Below are positions 35,848 to 44,682 of a DNA stretch of 64,000 bases, piece after piece. Source of the DNA: CAIQPS01 sp963843455 (lineage in GTDB: Bacteria > Actinomycetota > Thermoleophilia > RBG-16-64-13). How positions within the stretch are numbered: the first letter of the stretch is position 1; each line of letters starts with the position of its first letter. A program made the translations under genes and the position numbers. The notes beneath the pieces are model-generated. The model had not been told where the DNA came from. It did no database searches and saw only the letters and a list, made by a program, of their open reading frames with translations. The stretch is taken from assembly GCA_963843455.1 (NCBI GenBank), contig CAWJKE010000015.1, positions 1 through 64,000 of the forward strand. The letters are read 5' to 3'.

Positions 35848-37570
35848 TCAGGACCGGGAGGCGGGCCGATGCCCCCGGCGCAGCACCCAGCGCTTGGTCT
35901 CGCCCAGGAATTCCCGCGCGGAGAGATCGAAGAACTGGGTCCAGTCCCCCAGGGTGAAGAGCGGAAAATGCCGGAGCATGAGCCGGAAGTAGAGGCCCCG
36001 GCGCAGATGAGGCGACGCTATGAGCCTGTCGGTCACGCTTCCCCCGGACTCGTGAGTGCGGACGTGCACCAACGGCCTGTCCACGAGCACTCCTGTCGCT
36101 CCGTGCTCCGCCAGAGAATGGAAGAGGTCCCAGTCTTCCAGGCCTGTTCTGAGCCCCTCGTCAAAGCGCACGTCCGCAAAGGCCTGCTGTCTGAAGACCG
36201 AGCATGAAGGCAGGCGTCGGCGGGTCGCGGAGGCCGCATCGTAGCGCGGGAAGCGGCTGACGGTCTCCCGCCTGCCGAAGAAGAAGACCTGGGGGAAAGC
36301 GTAGGCTGCATCGGGATGATCGGCGAGGGCGGCAAGGCACTCGGCCAGAAAGGCCGGCTCCAGCCAATCGTCCGCGTCGAGAAAGGCCACGTAGTGCCCC
36401 GACGCCAGGCTGATGCCGGTATTCCGCGCGGCCCCGGGGCCCCGGTTCGGCTGGTACCAGTAGAGCGCCTTGCCCTTGTATCTGGAAGCCACTTCGGCCG
36501 TGTCGTCGGTGGAGCCGTCGTCCACGATGATGATCTCCAGATCGGCATGGGTCTGATGGAGGGCGCTGTCGACGGCTTGGGCGAGAAAGCGTCCGTAGTC
36601 ATGACAGGGGATGACGACCGACACTTTGGGATCGGCGGGGGTAGGTTCGGCGCGCAGGATCAGGTTCTTCAGAGAGTCCGCGGCGCTGGCCGGCTCCACG
36701 AGCCTGCCCCTCCAGCCCGCGGCGACAGGGGCCACCACATACAGTCCCTGCGCCAGCAGTTCCCCTAGAGGCGCGCGGGCCGCGACCAGGGCCACAGAGT
36801 CGCCCAGACGCGCCGCGAAACGGCGCCGGCGCGCGCGATCGCGCTGCACATACTCTCGAGCCAGTTCCCGCGCCCGCTTCCTGGCGGCCCGGCGATAATC
36901 CGGATGCGCTTTCGCGAACGCGCGCACCACCCGTTCCTGCGCCCGTTGCGCCTCCACCTGTGTCTCGGTGATTCGATCCAGCCGCACCAGCTGCTGCACC
37001 AACGGCCGGGCGACACATTGCGAGGGCGCTCCTTGTGCGAGCAGGCGGAGACATAGATCGAGGTACGCGGCCGGGCCCGCGGCGGGGTCGAAGCCGCCGA
37101 CCGCGCGAAGCGGGTCGGCACGCGTCGCCAGCGTGGCATCGGGGATGTAGCCCCGGGCCACGAGTGCCCCGACTGGATCCTCGCCCGGCTGCGGAGGAGG
37201 AAAGAGTTGGTGAAAGGTCACCGGGGACACAGGCCTCCCCCAGGCGAAAGTGGCAGTCCGAATAGATCAGGTCGGCATCCCCGGTCAGCGCGGCCTGTTC
37301 GCCGAGTCTCTCCGGAAGCCAGACGTCACCCGGATCGACGAACGTGATCCACTCGCCGGCCGCCTGCGCGATGCCGATATTTCTAGCGCGCCAAATATCG
37401 GAGCCCGCGGTGCGGAGGTCGACGAAGATGATCTCGAAGTCCGTGAACGTCTGGGCCTGGATGCCGGCGAGCGTCCGCGCGAGAAAGTCGTCCGCCGGTC
37501 GGTCGCCTGCCTCGTCGCGCAGGCAGACGATCGAGAACAACGGCTGCGGCGCTCTGTGCGAGTGCGACAA
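35848..37570 (-). CDS. Two-domain family 2 glycosyltransferase (frameshifted in this sequence)
   Basis: The N-terminal GT-A-like domain (FSIVCLRDEAGDRPADDFLARTL; ARNIGIAQAAGEWITFVDPGD) and the C-terminal canonical GT2 domain (KVSVVIPCHDYGRFLAQAVDSAL; VDDGSTDDTAEVA; AFLDADDWLEP) lie in two frames. They join if one base is removed from the run of five C at 37237-37241, giving LGRPVSPVTFHQLF. The repaired protein is about 573 residues, with an Arg-rich helical linker around residues 220-270. Such proteins often make two linkages of a repeating polymer. It is divergent from wzm. Confidence 0.75.
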
Positions 37571-37632
37571 TGTCGAGCCTTCGGTCGGGTGCAGTCGCCG
37601 ATACTATACCTGCGCCACGGCGTCTCTTAGGC

Positions 37633-37638
37633 TATGAT
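37633..37638 (+). promoter_or_regulatory. Leaderless-type -10 hexamer for the exporter permease
   Basis: TATGAT is followed by 7 nt and a GTG at 37646 in the permease frame. The ATG at 37634 lies inside the hexamer, so GTG 37646 is the more likely start. Confidence 0.4.
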
Positions 37639-37645
37639 TCCCGCC

Positions 37646-38470
37646 GTGGACATCCTCATCATCGAGCCCGGTCAGGTCGACCGCAACTACTGGCGGGACC
37701 TCTGGCGCTATCGCGGGCTCTTCTCCATCCTCGCATGGCGGGACATCGCGGTCCGCTACAAGCAGACGGTCTTCGGCGTCGCTTGGGCGCTGGTGCAGCC
37801 CTTCCTGGCCATGGTGGTCTTTACCATCATCTTCGGCCGGCTGGCCAAGTTGCCCCCCGAGGCCGGCGCGCCGTACCCCCTGATGGTCTTCGCCGCGCTG
37901 CTGCCCTGGCAGCTCTTCGCCGGCATCTTCACCGGCTCGGCCGGCAGCTTGATAGGGAACACGAATCTCATCAGCAAGGTCTACTTCCCCCGGCTGCTCG
38001 TCCCCACGGCCCGGGGAGTGGTGTCGTGCGTGGACTTTCTCATCAGCCTCATTGTCCTGTTCGTGCTGATGCTATGGTACCGGTACCCGCCGGTATGGGA
38101 GATCCTCACCCTCCCACTCTTCGTCATCATGGCCATACTGGCCAGCATCGGCCCGGGTCTATTGGCGGCGTCGCTCAACGTGAAGTACCGCGACTTCGTC
38201 TTTATCATCCCCTTCGTCGTCCAGTTCGGGCAGTTCATATCCCCGGTCGGCTTCAGCTCGGACCTCTTGGCGGATAGTAAATGGCAGCTTCTCTATTCGG
38301 TCAACCCCATGGTGGGCGTCATCGATGGCTTCCGCTGGGCGATCCTGGGCGGCAGCTCGAAGATCTACCTTCCGGGCTTCGCGCTGAGCTGGATCGTCAT
38401 CGTGCTGTTCTTGTGGCTCGGCGTGCGCCGCTTCCGCAGGATGGAAAAAAGCTTCGCCGACATCATCTGA
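37646..38470 (+). CDS. wzm: ABC-2 type polysaccharide exporter permease (Wzm-like)
   Basis: 274 residues from GTG 37646. Six hydrophobic segments and the LFSILAWRDIAVRYKQTVFGVAWALVQP amphipathic N-terminus plus the YFPRLLVPTARGVVSCVDF segment define the O-antigen/teichoic acid exporter permease family. With the ATPase that follows 10 nt later it moves a lipid-linked glycan across the cytoplasmic membrane. Confidence 0.9.
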   Translation: MDILIIEPGQVDRNYWRDLWRYRGLFSILAWRDIAVRYKQTVFGVAWALVQPFLAMVVFTIIFGRLAKLPPEAGAPYPLMVFAALLPWQLFAGIFTGSAGSLIGNTNLISKVYFPRLLVPTARGVVSCVDFLISLIVLFVLMLWYRYPPVWEILTLPLFVIMAILASIGPGLLAASLNVKYRDFVFIIPFVVQFGQFISPVGFSSDLLADSKWQLLYSVNPMVGVIDGFRWAILGGSSKIYLPGFALSWIVIVLFLWLGVRRFRRMEKSFADII

Positions 38471-38480
38471 GGCAGGTTCG

Positions 38481-39758
38481 ATGTCCGACGCGGTCATCAC
38501 CGTAGAGAACCTGAGCAAGCGCTATATGCTGGGCCGCAACGCCGCCCAGAGCGAGAGCAATCCCACATTGCGCGACGCCCTTGTGCGGAGCGCCTCGGGC
38601 TTTGCCCGCAAGACCGGCGACATTGTCAGAGGCAAGCCGATCATCCAGGGGCAGCGGCTGGAAGAATTCTGGGCCCTCAGGGATGTCTCGTTCGAGGTGA
38701 ACGCCGGCGACACGCTCGGCGTCATCGGCCGCAACGGGGCCGGTAAGTCGACGCTGCTCAAGGTCCTCAGCCGCATCACCGAGCCGACAAAGGGACGCAT
38801 CACCATCAAGGGCCGGGTCGCCAGCCTGCTCGAGGTGGGCACCGGCTTTCACCCGGAGCTCACGGGCCGCCAGAATATCTATCTGAACGGCGCCATCCTC
38901 GGCATGACCCGCCCCGAGATCAAACGGAAGTTCGACGAGATCGTCGCCTTCGCCGAAGTCGACACCTTTCTCGATACCCCGGTCAAGCGCTACTCGTCGG
39001 GCATGTACGTGCGCTTGGCGTTCGCGGTGGCCGCCCATCTGGAGCCGGAGATCCTGATAGTGGACGAGGTCCTCGCGGTGGGCGACGCCGCCTTCCAGAA
39101 GAAGTGCCTGGGCAAAATGGGCGACGTGGCTTCCCAGGGTAGGACGGTGCTATTCGTCAGTCACAACATGGGGATGATCTCGCAGCTATGCTCGAGCTGC
39201 ATCTTGCTCGACAAGGGGGTCGCCGGGCCGAAGGGCGACACAGCTGCGACGGTGGATGCCTACCTTCGTACCGGCGCCGAGAGTGCGAGCGCGGAGAGGA
39301 CTTTCCCCGAGGACGGGAGCAAGCAGGCGCAGTTACTCAGCATCTCGGTGCGAGACAGTCAGGGGATCCTGACCGACGCGTTCACGTGCGACGCTCCCAT
39401 CGTACTCAGGATGGAGATCGCGGTACGGCAGAACATACCCGGTCTCTACGGCTATCTGCAGGTAGACAAGGCGGACGGGACAAGAGTGCTCGTCTCCGAT
39501 AGCTTTGACGCCGATCCGCCGAACCCGCTGGACGGTCTGGACGTGGGGACACACACGTTTGAGGTCACCCTTCCCCCGCGGACCCTCGGCCACGGTGACT
39601 ACACGGTCACGTTCTCACTGGCCTGTCCCCTGGCGGATCGGTTCAACGTCGACACCCCGGGTGTTGTCTGTGCTTTTAGCCTGAACGACGTCACTTCGAA
39701 GCGCGGGAATAACCGGGGCGGATTCTTCAGCACCTTGCTGGACTGGCGGGAGTTGTAG
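38481..39758 (+). CDS. wzt: ABC polysaccharide exporter ATPase with glycan-binding C-terminal domain (Wzt-like)
   Basis: 425 residues. Nucleotide-binding domain: Walker A GRNGAGKST (residues 83-91), signature YSSGMYVRL (about 171), Walker B with ILIVDEVLAVGD (about 191-202). Residues about 270-425 form a Wzt C-terminal beta-sandwich, which in related exporters recognises the cap of the finished chain. That implies chain length is controlled by a terminal modification, possibly one of the methyltransferases at 31-33 kb. Confidence 0.9.
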   Translation: MSDAVITVENLSKRYMLGRNAAQSESNPTLRDALVRSASGFARKTGDIVRGKPIIQGQRLEEFWALRDVSFEVNAGDTLGVIGRNGAGKSTLLKVLSRITEPTKGRITIKGRVASLLEVGTGFHPELTGRQNIYLNGAILGMTRPEIKRKFDEIVAFAEVDTFLDTPVKRYSSGMYVRLAFAVAAHLEPEILIVDEVLAVGDAAFQKKCLGKMGDVASQGRTVLFVSHNMGMISQLCSSCILLDKGVAGPKGDTAATVDAYLRTGAESASAERTFPEDGSKQAQLLSISVRDSQGILTDAFTCDAPIVLRMEIAVRQNIPGLYGYLQVDKADGTRVLVSDSFDADPPNPLDGLDVGTHTFEVTLPPRTLGHGDYTVTFSLACPLADRFNVDTPGVVCAFSLNDVTSKRGNNRGGFFSTLLDWREL

Positions 39759-39778
39759 CGAACCGGCACGACGGCCTC

Positions 39779-40765
39779 TCACGACATCCGGGCGTCTCCC
39801 GAGAGGAGAGATTTCGCCACGTCAATGGTGGGCGCCTTCGGGAAGACGTCCGTCAAGGAGTAGGGATCAAGATTGACCAACTCAGACGTTGTCGAGCGGA
39901 ACTTCCTAAGGTCATAGAAGAGGATGGAGATCGAATACAGTAGGTCGCCCATTCCCCCGTAGCAACTGCCGCTATCGACGAGCCAATCGTCGATGCCAGC
40001 GTGCGTTTCTAGGCTGAGCGTCCGATTATCTTCATCGCAGTAAATACTCCTCGGATAAGTATTATCCATGCCTATAATGAATATGCGTTCATATCCTAAG
40101 TGTATAGCCAATGCCAGTGACTTATATAGACTCATCGATATATATCCCCGTGGTTTGAGAGGGGAAATATTATCTGTCCATAACCGCAGTTCGCTATCGA
40201 TAAAACCAGTCACGCGTTCACGTCCGAACTCGGCGGCTATCTCATCACATCTCATTACGGGACATGCGATGTTAATGGTGGGGTGCGTGGCGAGGTACCC
40301 GCGAAGAAGCGAATCTCTTGGCGACACCGGCTCGGTCGCCTCTCGGCTCTTCAGCGTATTGAGGTCCGATATCACTAGGTAGCTGGGGGCCACTTCGCGC
40401 AGAGCTTCATTATCCGGCCAGTAATTGACGGCGAGCACCTCGCCGCCGCTATCCATGAACCTGGCCAGCGTTTCGGCCGTGAGGTAACCCTGAGAGGGTC
40501 CGTTTCCGATGACGATGGCCGAAAGACCCGCCTTGCTGCCCTGTAGTCCGCGCAACGCTTCGAGCCATTTCGCGCCGATCCGCTTCTCGCGCCGATATAC
40601 CTTCAACTGGCGAAGCTCTTGCCATTTCCACCGAGCTAACCACAGGAGCGACGTGGGGTAGTAGGCCCTGCGGAACCCGGACAGCGTGCGGCGCTCCAGG
40701 CGCCGCACCCGCTCGTTCTCGGCAAGGTATCGCGTCGTCGGGTTGTCTTGAGAGTTCGCTGGCAT
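39779..40765 (-). CDS. DUF115/GT42-like protein (possible nonulosonic acid transferase)
   Basis: 328 residues. The key motif SAIVIGNGPSQGYL matches the IGNGPS loop of DUF115 (Maf) and GT42 sialyltransferase-like proteins. Further conserved-looking segments are SDLNTLKSRE, PRGYISMSLYKSLALAIHLGYERIFIIGMDNTYP and SGSCYGGMGDLLYS. Relatives transfer sialic, pseudaminic or legionaminic acid, and the nonulosonic acid genes start just downstream on the other strand, which supports that role. Base composition is visibly lower in G+C than the neighbours (runs such as ATATATCC, many ATA and TTA codons), suggesting recent transfer. Confidence 0.6.
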   Translation of the reverse strand: MPANSQDNPTTRYLAENERVRRLERRTLSGFRRAYYPTSLLWLARWKWQELRQLKVYRREKRIGAKWLEALRGLQGSKAGLSAIVIGNGPSQGYLTAETLARFMDSGGEVLAVNYWPDNEALREVAPSYLVISDLNTLKSREATEPVSPRDSLLRGYLATHPTINIACPVMRCDEIAAEFGRERVTGFIDSELRLWTDNISPLKPRGYISMSLYKSLALAIHLGYERIFIIGMDNTYPRSIYCDEDNRTLSLETHAGIDDWLVDSGSCYGGMGDLLYSISILFYDLRKFRSTTSELVNLDPYSLTDVFPKAPTIDVAKSLLSGDARMS

Positions 40766-40855
40766 CGGTCACTCCTCGCTGGCCGGGGCCGCCGCTGATC
40801 CCCTATCTCTTCGATCGACAAGGATAGCCGAACGCGTGCTCCCGTGGGTTCGCGA

Positions 40856-40861
40856 TATCAT
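40856..40861 (+). promoter_or_regulatory. Leaderless-type -10 hexamer for pseB
   Basis: TATCAT followed by 9 nt and ATG 40871, with no Shine-Dalgarno between. A similar layout (TATGCT, 10 nt, ATGAACGG) precedes the pseB remnant at 45790. Confidence 0.4.
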
Positions 40862-40870
40862 GTCCACATC

Positions 40871-41884
40871 ATGAACGGCAAGTCGATACTGCTGACGGGC
40901 GGGACCGGTTCCTTCGGACAGAAGTTCACTGAACTGGCTCTACGCGAGTATCCCGGCATCGAGCGCCTGGTGATCTTCTCTCGCGACGAGCTCAAGCAGT
41001 ACGAGATGGCCAGACGCTTTTCGCCGAGCGATTATCGCCAGCTCCGGTACTTCATCGGCGACGTGCGGGACAAAGACCGGCTCTGGCGCGCTATGGAAGG
41101 CATCGATACCGTCATCCACGCCGCGGCCCTCAAGCACGTCCCCGTCGCCGAGTACAACCCATTCGAAGCCATAAAGACGAACGTTATGGGAGCGCAGAAC
41201 GTCATCGACGTGGCTATCGACAGAGGGGTACACCGGGTCGTCGCCTTGAGCACCGACAAGGCGGCTGCACCGGTGAACCTCTACGGGGCCACCAAGCTCT
41301 GCTCGGATAAACTGTTTGTGGCGGCGAACAATTTCAAGGGCAAGCACGACATCCGCTTCTCGGTGGTGCGCTATGGCAACGTCATCGGCAGCCGCGGAAG
41401 TGTGATCCCCTTGTATCTGAAACTGCGGAACAAAGGCCCTTTGCCGATTACAGATACGCGCATGACCCGCTTCAACATCACCCTGGACGAGGGGGTGCGT
41501 TTGGTCCGATTCGCGCTCGATGATATGCGCGGCGGCGAGATCTACGTCCCCAAGATCCCGAGCTATCGCATTGTCGACGTGGCCGAAGCGATCGCCCCCG
41601 GGTGCGAGATCAATATCGTCGGGATACGCCCCGGGGAGAAGTTGCACGAGGAGATGATCACCGAGACCGACGCGCTCAGCACCATGGAGTTCGATGATTA
41701 CTTCATTATCGTGCCGGCGTTGCACTCGGTCACCGACGGTGACTGGGCCGATCGGGGCGGACGTGCCTGCCCGTCCGGTTTCCGCTACAGCAGCGATTCC
41801 AACGACCACTGGCTGACGGTGGAGGACCTGCGCCGGCTTATCCGCGAGCACGTCGAAGACGGTTTCGCCCCCGCCCAGGCCTAG
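40871..41884 (+). CDS. pseB: UDP-N-acetylglucosamine 4,6-dehydratase (inverting)
   Basis: 337 residues from ATG 40871. Nucleotide motif LLTGGTGSFGQKFTELAL, then FSRDELKQYEM and the catalytic region STDKAAAPVNLYGATK (Asp-Lys...Tyr) are characteristic of PseB/FlaA1. It removes water and inverts C5 of UDP-GlcNAc, the first step of CMP-pseudaminic acid synthesis. pseC follows after 7 nt. A broken copy of its 5' end lies at 45790. Confidence 0.92.
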   Translation: MNGKSILLTGGTGSFGQKFTELALREYPGIERLVIFSRDELKQYEMARRFSPSDYRQLRYFIGDVRDKDRLWRAMEGIDTVIHAAALKHVPVAEYNPFEAIKTNVMGAQNVIDVAIDRGVHRVVALSTDKAAAPVNLYGATKLCSDKLFVAANNFKGKHDIRFSVVRYGNVIGSRGSVIPLYLKLRNKGPLPITDTRMTRFNITLDEGVRLVRFALDDMRGGEIYVPKIPSYRIVDVAEAIAPGCEINIVGIRPGEKLHEEMITETDALSTMEFDDYFIIVPALHSVTDGDWADRGGRACPSGFRYSSDSNDHWLTVEDLRRLIREHVEDGFAPAQA

Positions 41885-41891
41885 ATCCAGA

Positions 41892-43055
41892 ATGATCCCG
41901 TATGGGCACCAGTGGATCTCGCAACGGGACATCGACGCAGTCGTGGCCGTCCTGCGGTCGGACTTCATCACGCAAGGGCCGGTCATCGAGACCTTCGAGC
42001 AGGCGGTGGCCGCTCGCTGCGGTGTGAAGCACGCGGTCGCGGTCGCGAACGGCACCGCCGCGCTGCACCTGGCCTGCCTGGCCCAGGGTCTGGGACCGGG
42101 AGACACTCTCTGGACCTCGCCCAACACCTTCTTGGCTTCGGCGAACTGCGCCCGTTACTGCGGAGCGGATGTGGACTTCGTCGACGTCGACGCCCGGACC
42201 TACAACCTGGACCTCGCCGCGCTGCAGCAGAAGCTGGCGTGGGCGGAGACGGCTGGCTCGCTGCCGCGGATGGTAGTCCCGGTCCACTTCGCCGGCGCGT
42301 CGTGCGACATGGCGCCCCTGAAGGAGCTGTCGCAGCGTTACGGCTTCTTTCTGCTCGAAGATGCCAGTCATGCTCTTGGCGGCAGCTATCGGACGACTCC
42401 AGTGGGTTCCTGCGCCTACTCCGATGCCGCTGTCTTGAGTTTCCACCCCGTGAAGATCATCACCACCGGCGAAGGGGGCATGGTACTCACCAACGACGAG
42501 CGCTTCGCCGACCGAGTGAGGCTGTTCCGCTCCCACGGGACGACCAAAGACCCGGAGCAGATGCGCCGTCCGGCGGAGGGTGCCTGGTACTACGAACAGA
42601 TCGCCTTGGGCTACAACTACAGGCTTACCGATCTCCAGGCCGCCATCGGCATAAGTCAACTGGATCGTCTCGATGAATTCGTCGGGCTGCGCAACCGGCT
42701 CGCCGACCGCTACGACCGCCTGCTTGCGGACCTGCCCGTCATTGTTCCTCACCGGGAGCCCGAAGTCATCTCTGCGTTCCACTTGTACGTGATCCGGCTG
42801 GACGCTTCAAGGACCGCGAAGACCCGGCGCGAGGTCTTCGACGGGCTGCGGTCGGCGGGGATAGGGGTCCACGTTCACTACATCCCCGTGCACCTCCAGC
42901 CCTACTACCAGGACCTGGGTTTCGGCCCGGGCGACTTTCCCAATGCTGAGGACTACTACCATGAATGCCTGACCCTGCCGCTCTTCCCAGCGATGAGCGC
43001 CGCTGATCAGGATTCGGTGGTGTCCGAGTTGGGACGAGCGCTGGAGGGTGACTAG
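41892..43055 (+). CDS. pseC: UDP-4-amino-4,6-dideoxy-N-acetyl-altrosamine transaminase
   Basis: 387 residues, DegT/DnrJ/EryC1 family. N-terminal MIPYGHQWISQRDIDAVVAVLRSDFITQGP is the PseC signature. The PLP lysine is in SFHPVKIITTGEGG (about 187). It aminates the 4-keto sugar made by PseB using glutamate. The next gene begins 3 nt downstream, so the pse genes are one operon. Confidence 0.92.
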   Translation: MIPYGHQWISQRDIDAVVAVLRSDFITQGPVIETFEQAVAARCGVKHAVAVANGTAALHLACLAQGLGPGDTLWTSPNTFLASANCARYCGADVDFVDVDARTYNLDLAALQQKLAWAETAGSLPRMVVPVHFAGASCDMAPLKELSQRYGFFLLEDASHALGGSYRTTPVGSCAYSDAAVLSFHPVKIITTGEGGMVLTNDERFADRVRLFRSHGTTKDPEQMRRPAEGAWYYEQIALGYNYRLTDLQAAIGISQLDRLDEFVGLRNRLADRYDRLLADLPVIVPHREPEVISAFHLYVIRLDASRTAKTRREVFDGLRSAGIGVHVHYIPVHLQPYYQDLGFGPGDFPNAEDYYHECLTLPLFPAMSAADQDSVVSELGRALEGD

Positions 43056-43058
43056 AGC

Positions 43059-44108
43059 TTGAACCCCGCCTCGCCGAGTCTGGCCCTCTTTAGGGTGGAT
43101 GCCTCGGAGCAGATTGGGGCCGGGCATCTCATGCGCTGCCTGACTCTGGCGGGCGCGCTCCGCAAGAGTGGTTGGCGGGCGCGCTTCGTCCTCGGGGCGG
43201 CATCGCCCGCGCTCGACCGCCTCCTCGACGGCTTTGAGGTCACCCGGCTCGAGAACCCAGCGGGCGGCGCGGAAGATGCCGAGCAAATCGGGGCGCTGGC
43301 GGAGCACCTGGGCGCTGCATGGATGGTGGTCGATCACTACGGATTGGGACCCGAATGGGAGACCACCGTCCGCGAGCACGCCGTGAAGGTGCTCGCCATA
43401 GACGATCTCGGGCGCCCGCACCGCTGCGATATGCTCCTGGACCAGAACTACCACCCGGATCCGGCCGCCCGGTACCAGGGCAAAGTGCCGTCTGAGACCC
43501 GGCTACTGCTGGGCCCGCGCTACGCTCTGCTGCGAGAACAGTTCCTGGGCGCCGCGAGGAGGGCCACGGTCCGCAGCGGGAAGGTGAAGCGGCTGCTTGT
43601 GTCTTTCGGCGGGAGCGATCCCTCGAACGAAACGGGGAAGGTGCTCGAAGCGCTCTCGCGGCTATCCGCGCCTGGCCTGGAGGTGACGGTGGTCAAGAGG
43701 TCCGAGCTGCTGTCCCAGGCGGAGAGAAGCCTCGCCGACCGTTTGCCATCGGTCCAGACGGTAGACTGGGTGGACGACATGGCCTGTCTCATGCTGGCTT
43801 CCGACCTCAGTTTCGGGGCCGGCGGGAGTACGGTCTGGGAGCGCTGTGCCCTGGGTCTGCCGTCCAGCGTGGTGGTGGCTGCTGCAAACCAACTGGAAGG
43901 GGCCACGGCGCTCGCCCAGTCGGGGGCGATACGACTGGTCGGCGTCGCGTCCGAACTGACCGTGGAGGACTGGCTGCGCGAGATCGAGTTCTTACTCGCT
44001 CATCCGGAGACGGTCCAAGCTACAAGTCGTTGCGCGATAGAGCTTATGAGCCGAGAGGGGACCGCCGGACCGCAGGCAGTGGTCTCGGCCATGGAGGAGA
44101 TGAGCTAG
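43059..44108 (+). CDS. pseG: UDP-2,4-diacetamido-2,4,6-trideoxy-altropyranose hydrolase
   Basis: 349 residues from a TTG start 3 nt after pseC. The FRVDASEQIGAGHLMRCLTLAGAL motif and the GT-B-like VSFGGSDPSNETGKVLEAL and LSFGAGGSTVWERCALGLPS segments identify PseG, which releases UDP by C1 hydrolysis. A GNAT gene begins within its stop codon. The enzyme order (G before H) differs from the reaction order but matches many clusters. Confidence 0.88.
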   Translation: MNPASPSLALFRVDASEQIGAGHLMRCLTLAGALRKSGWRARFVLGAASPALDRLLDGFEVTRLENPAGGAEDAEQIGALAEHLGAAWMVVDHYGLGPEWETTVREHAVKVLAIDDLGRPHRCDMLLDQNYHPDPAARYQGKVPSETRLLLGPRYALLREQFLGAARRATVRSGKVKRLLVSFGGSDPSNETGKVLEALSRLSAPGLEVTVVKRSELLSQAERSLADRLPSVQTVDWVDDMACLMLASDLSFGAGGSTVWERCALGLPSSVVVAAANQLEGATALAQSGAIRLVGVASELTVEDWLREIEFLLAHPETVQATSRCAIELMSREGTAGPQAVVSAMEEMS

Positions 44109-44656
44109 TGCCGGAGTATTCGCTTCGTCCGCTGGATCGAGACGACCTGAAGGGAGTGCTCGCGTGGCGGAACTCGGACCGGGTGCGGGCGGTCATGTTC
44201 ACCGACCAGCTGATCTCCTGGGAAGAGCATCTCGCCTGGTTCGGGCGGGCGGAGCACGATACGTCCCGCTTCTACGCCGTGTTTCAGATCGACGGCCGCC
44301 CCGCGGGAGTCACGGGAATCACCGAGTTGGACAGGTTGAACGGGACGGCGACGTTCGGACTCTACCTAGGGGAAACCGATGTTCCTGGGGGAACCGGCTC
44401 CCGGATGACGTATTTGACCCTCCAGTGGGCGTTCGATGATCTGGGCGTCAGGAAGCTGGGCTGCCAAGCGCTGGACCTGAACGAACGTGCCATACGCATG
44501 TATGAGAAGTGCGGCTTGCAGCACGAGGGGCTGCTGCGAAGGCACCACCTCAAGGGTGGCGAATACCGAGATGTCGTCGTCCTCGGGATACTACGGGAAG
44601 AGTGGGAAGAGATCCGGTCTCGATTGGGGTTGGAGCTGTTCGGCCCGGCAGGCTAG
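44108..44656 (+). CDS. pseH: UDP-4-amino-sugar N-acetyltransferase
   Basis: 182 residues from GTG 44108, overlapping the pseG stop by 1 nt. GNAT fold with YSLRPLDRDDLKGVLAWRN at the start and ALDLNERAIRMYEKCGLQHEGLLRRHHLKGGEYRDVVVLGIL at the end, typical of PseH. It acetylates the 4-amino group before PseG acts. The longer upstream frame is shadow sequence. Confidence 0.85.
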   Translation: MPEYSLRPLDRDDLKGVLAWRNSDRVRAVMFTDQLISWEEHLAWFGRAEHDTSRFYAVFQIDGRPAGVTGITELDRLNGTATFGLYLGETDVPGGTGSRMTYLTLQWAFDDLGVRKLGCQALDLNERAIRMYEKCGLQHEGLLRRHHLKGGEYRDVVVLGILREEWEEIRSRLGLELFGPAG

Positions 44657-44682
44657 GCCGGCCGGGCCAAGATAGGAGTCAC

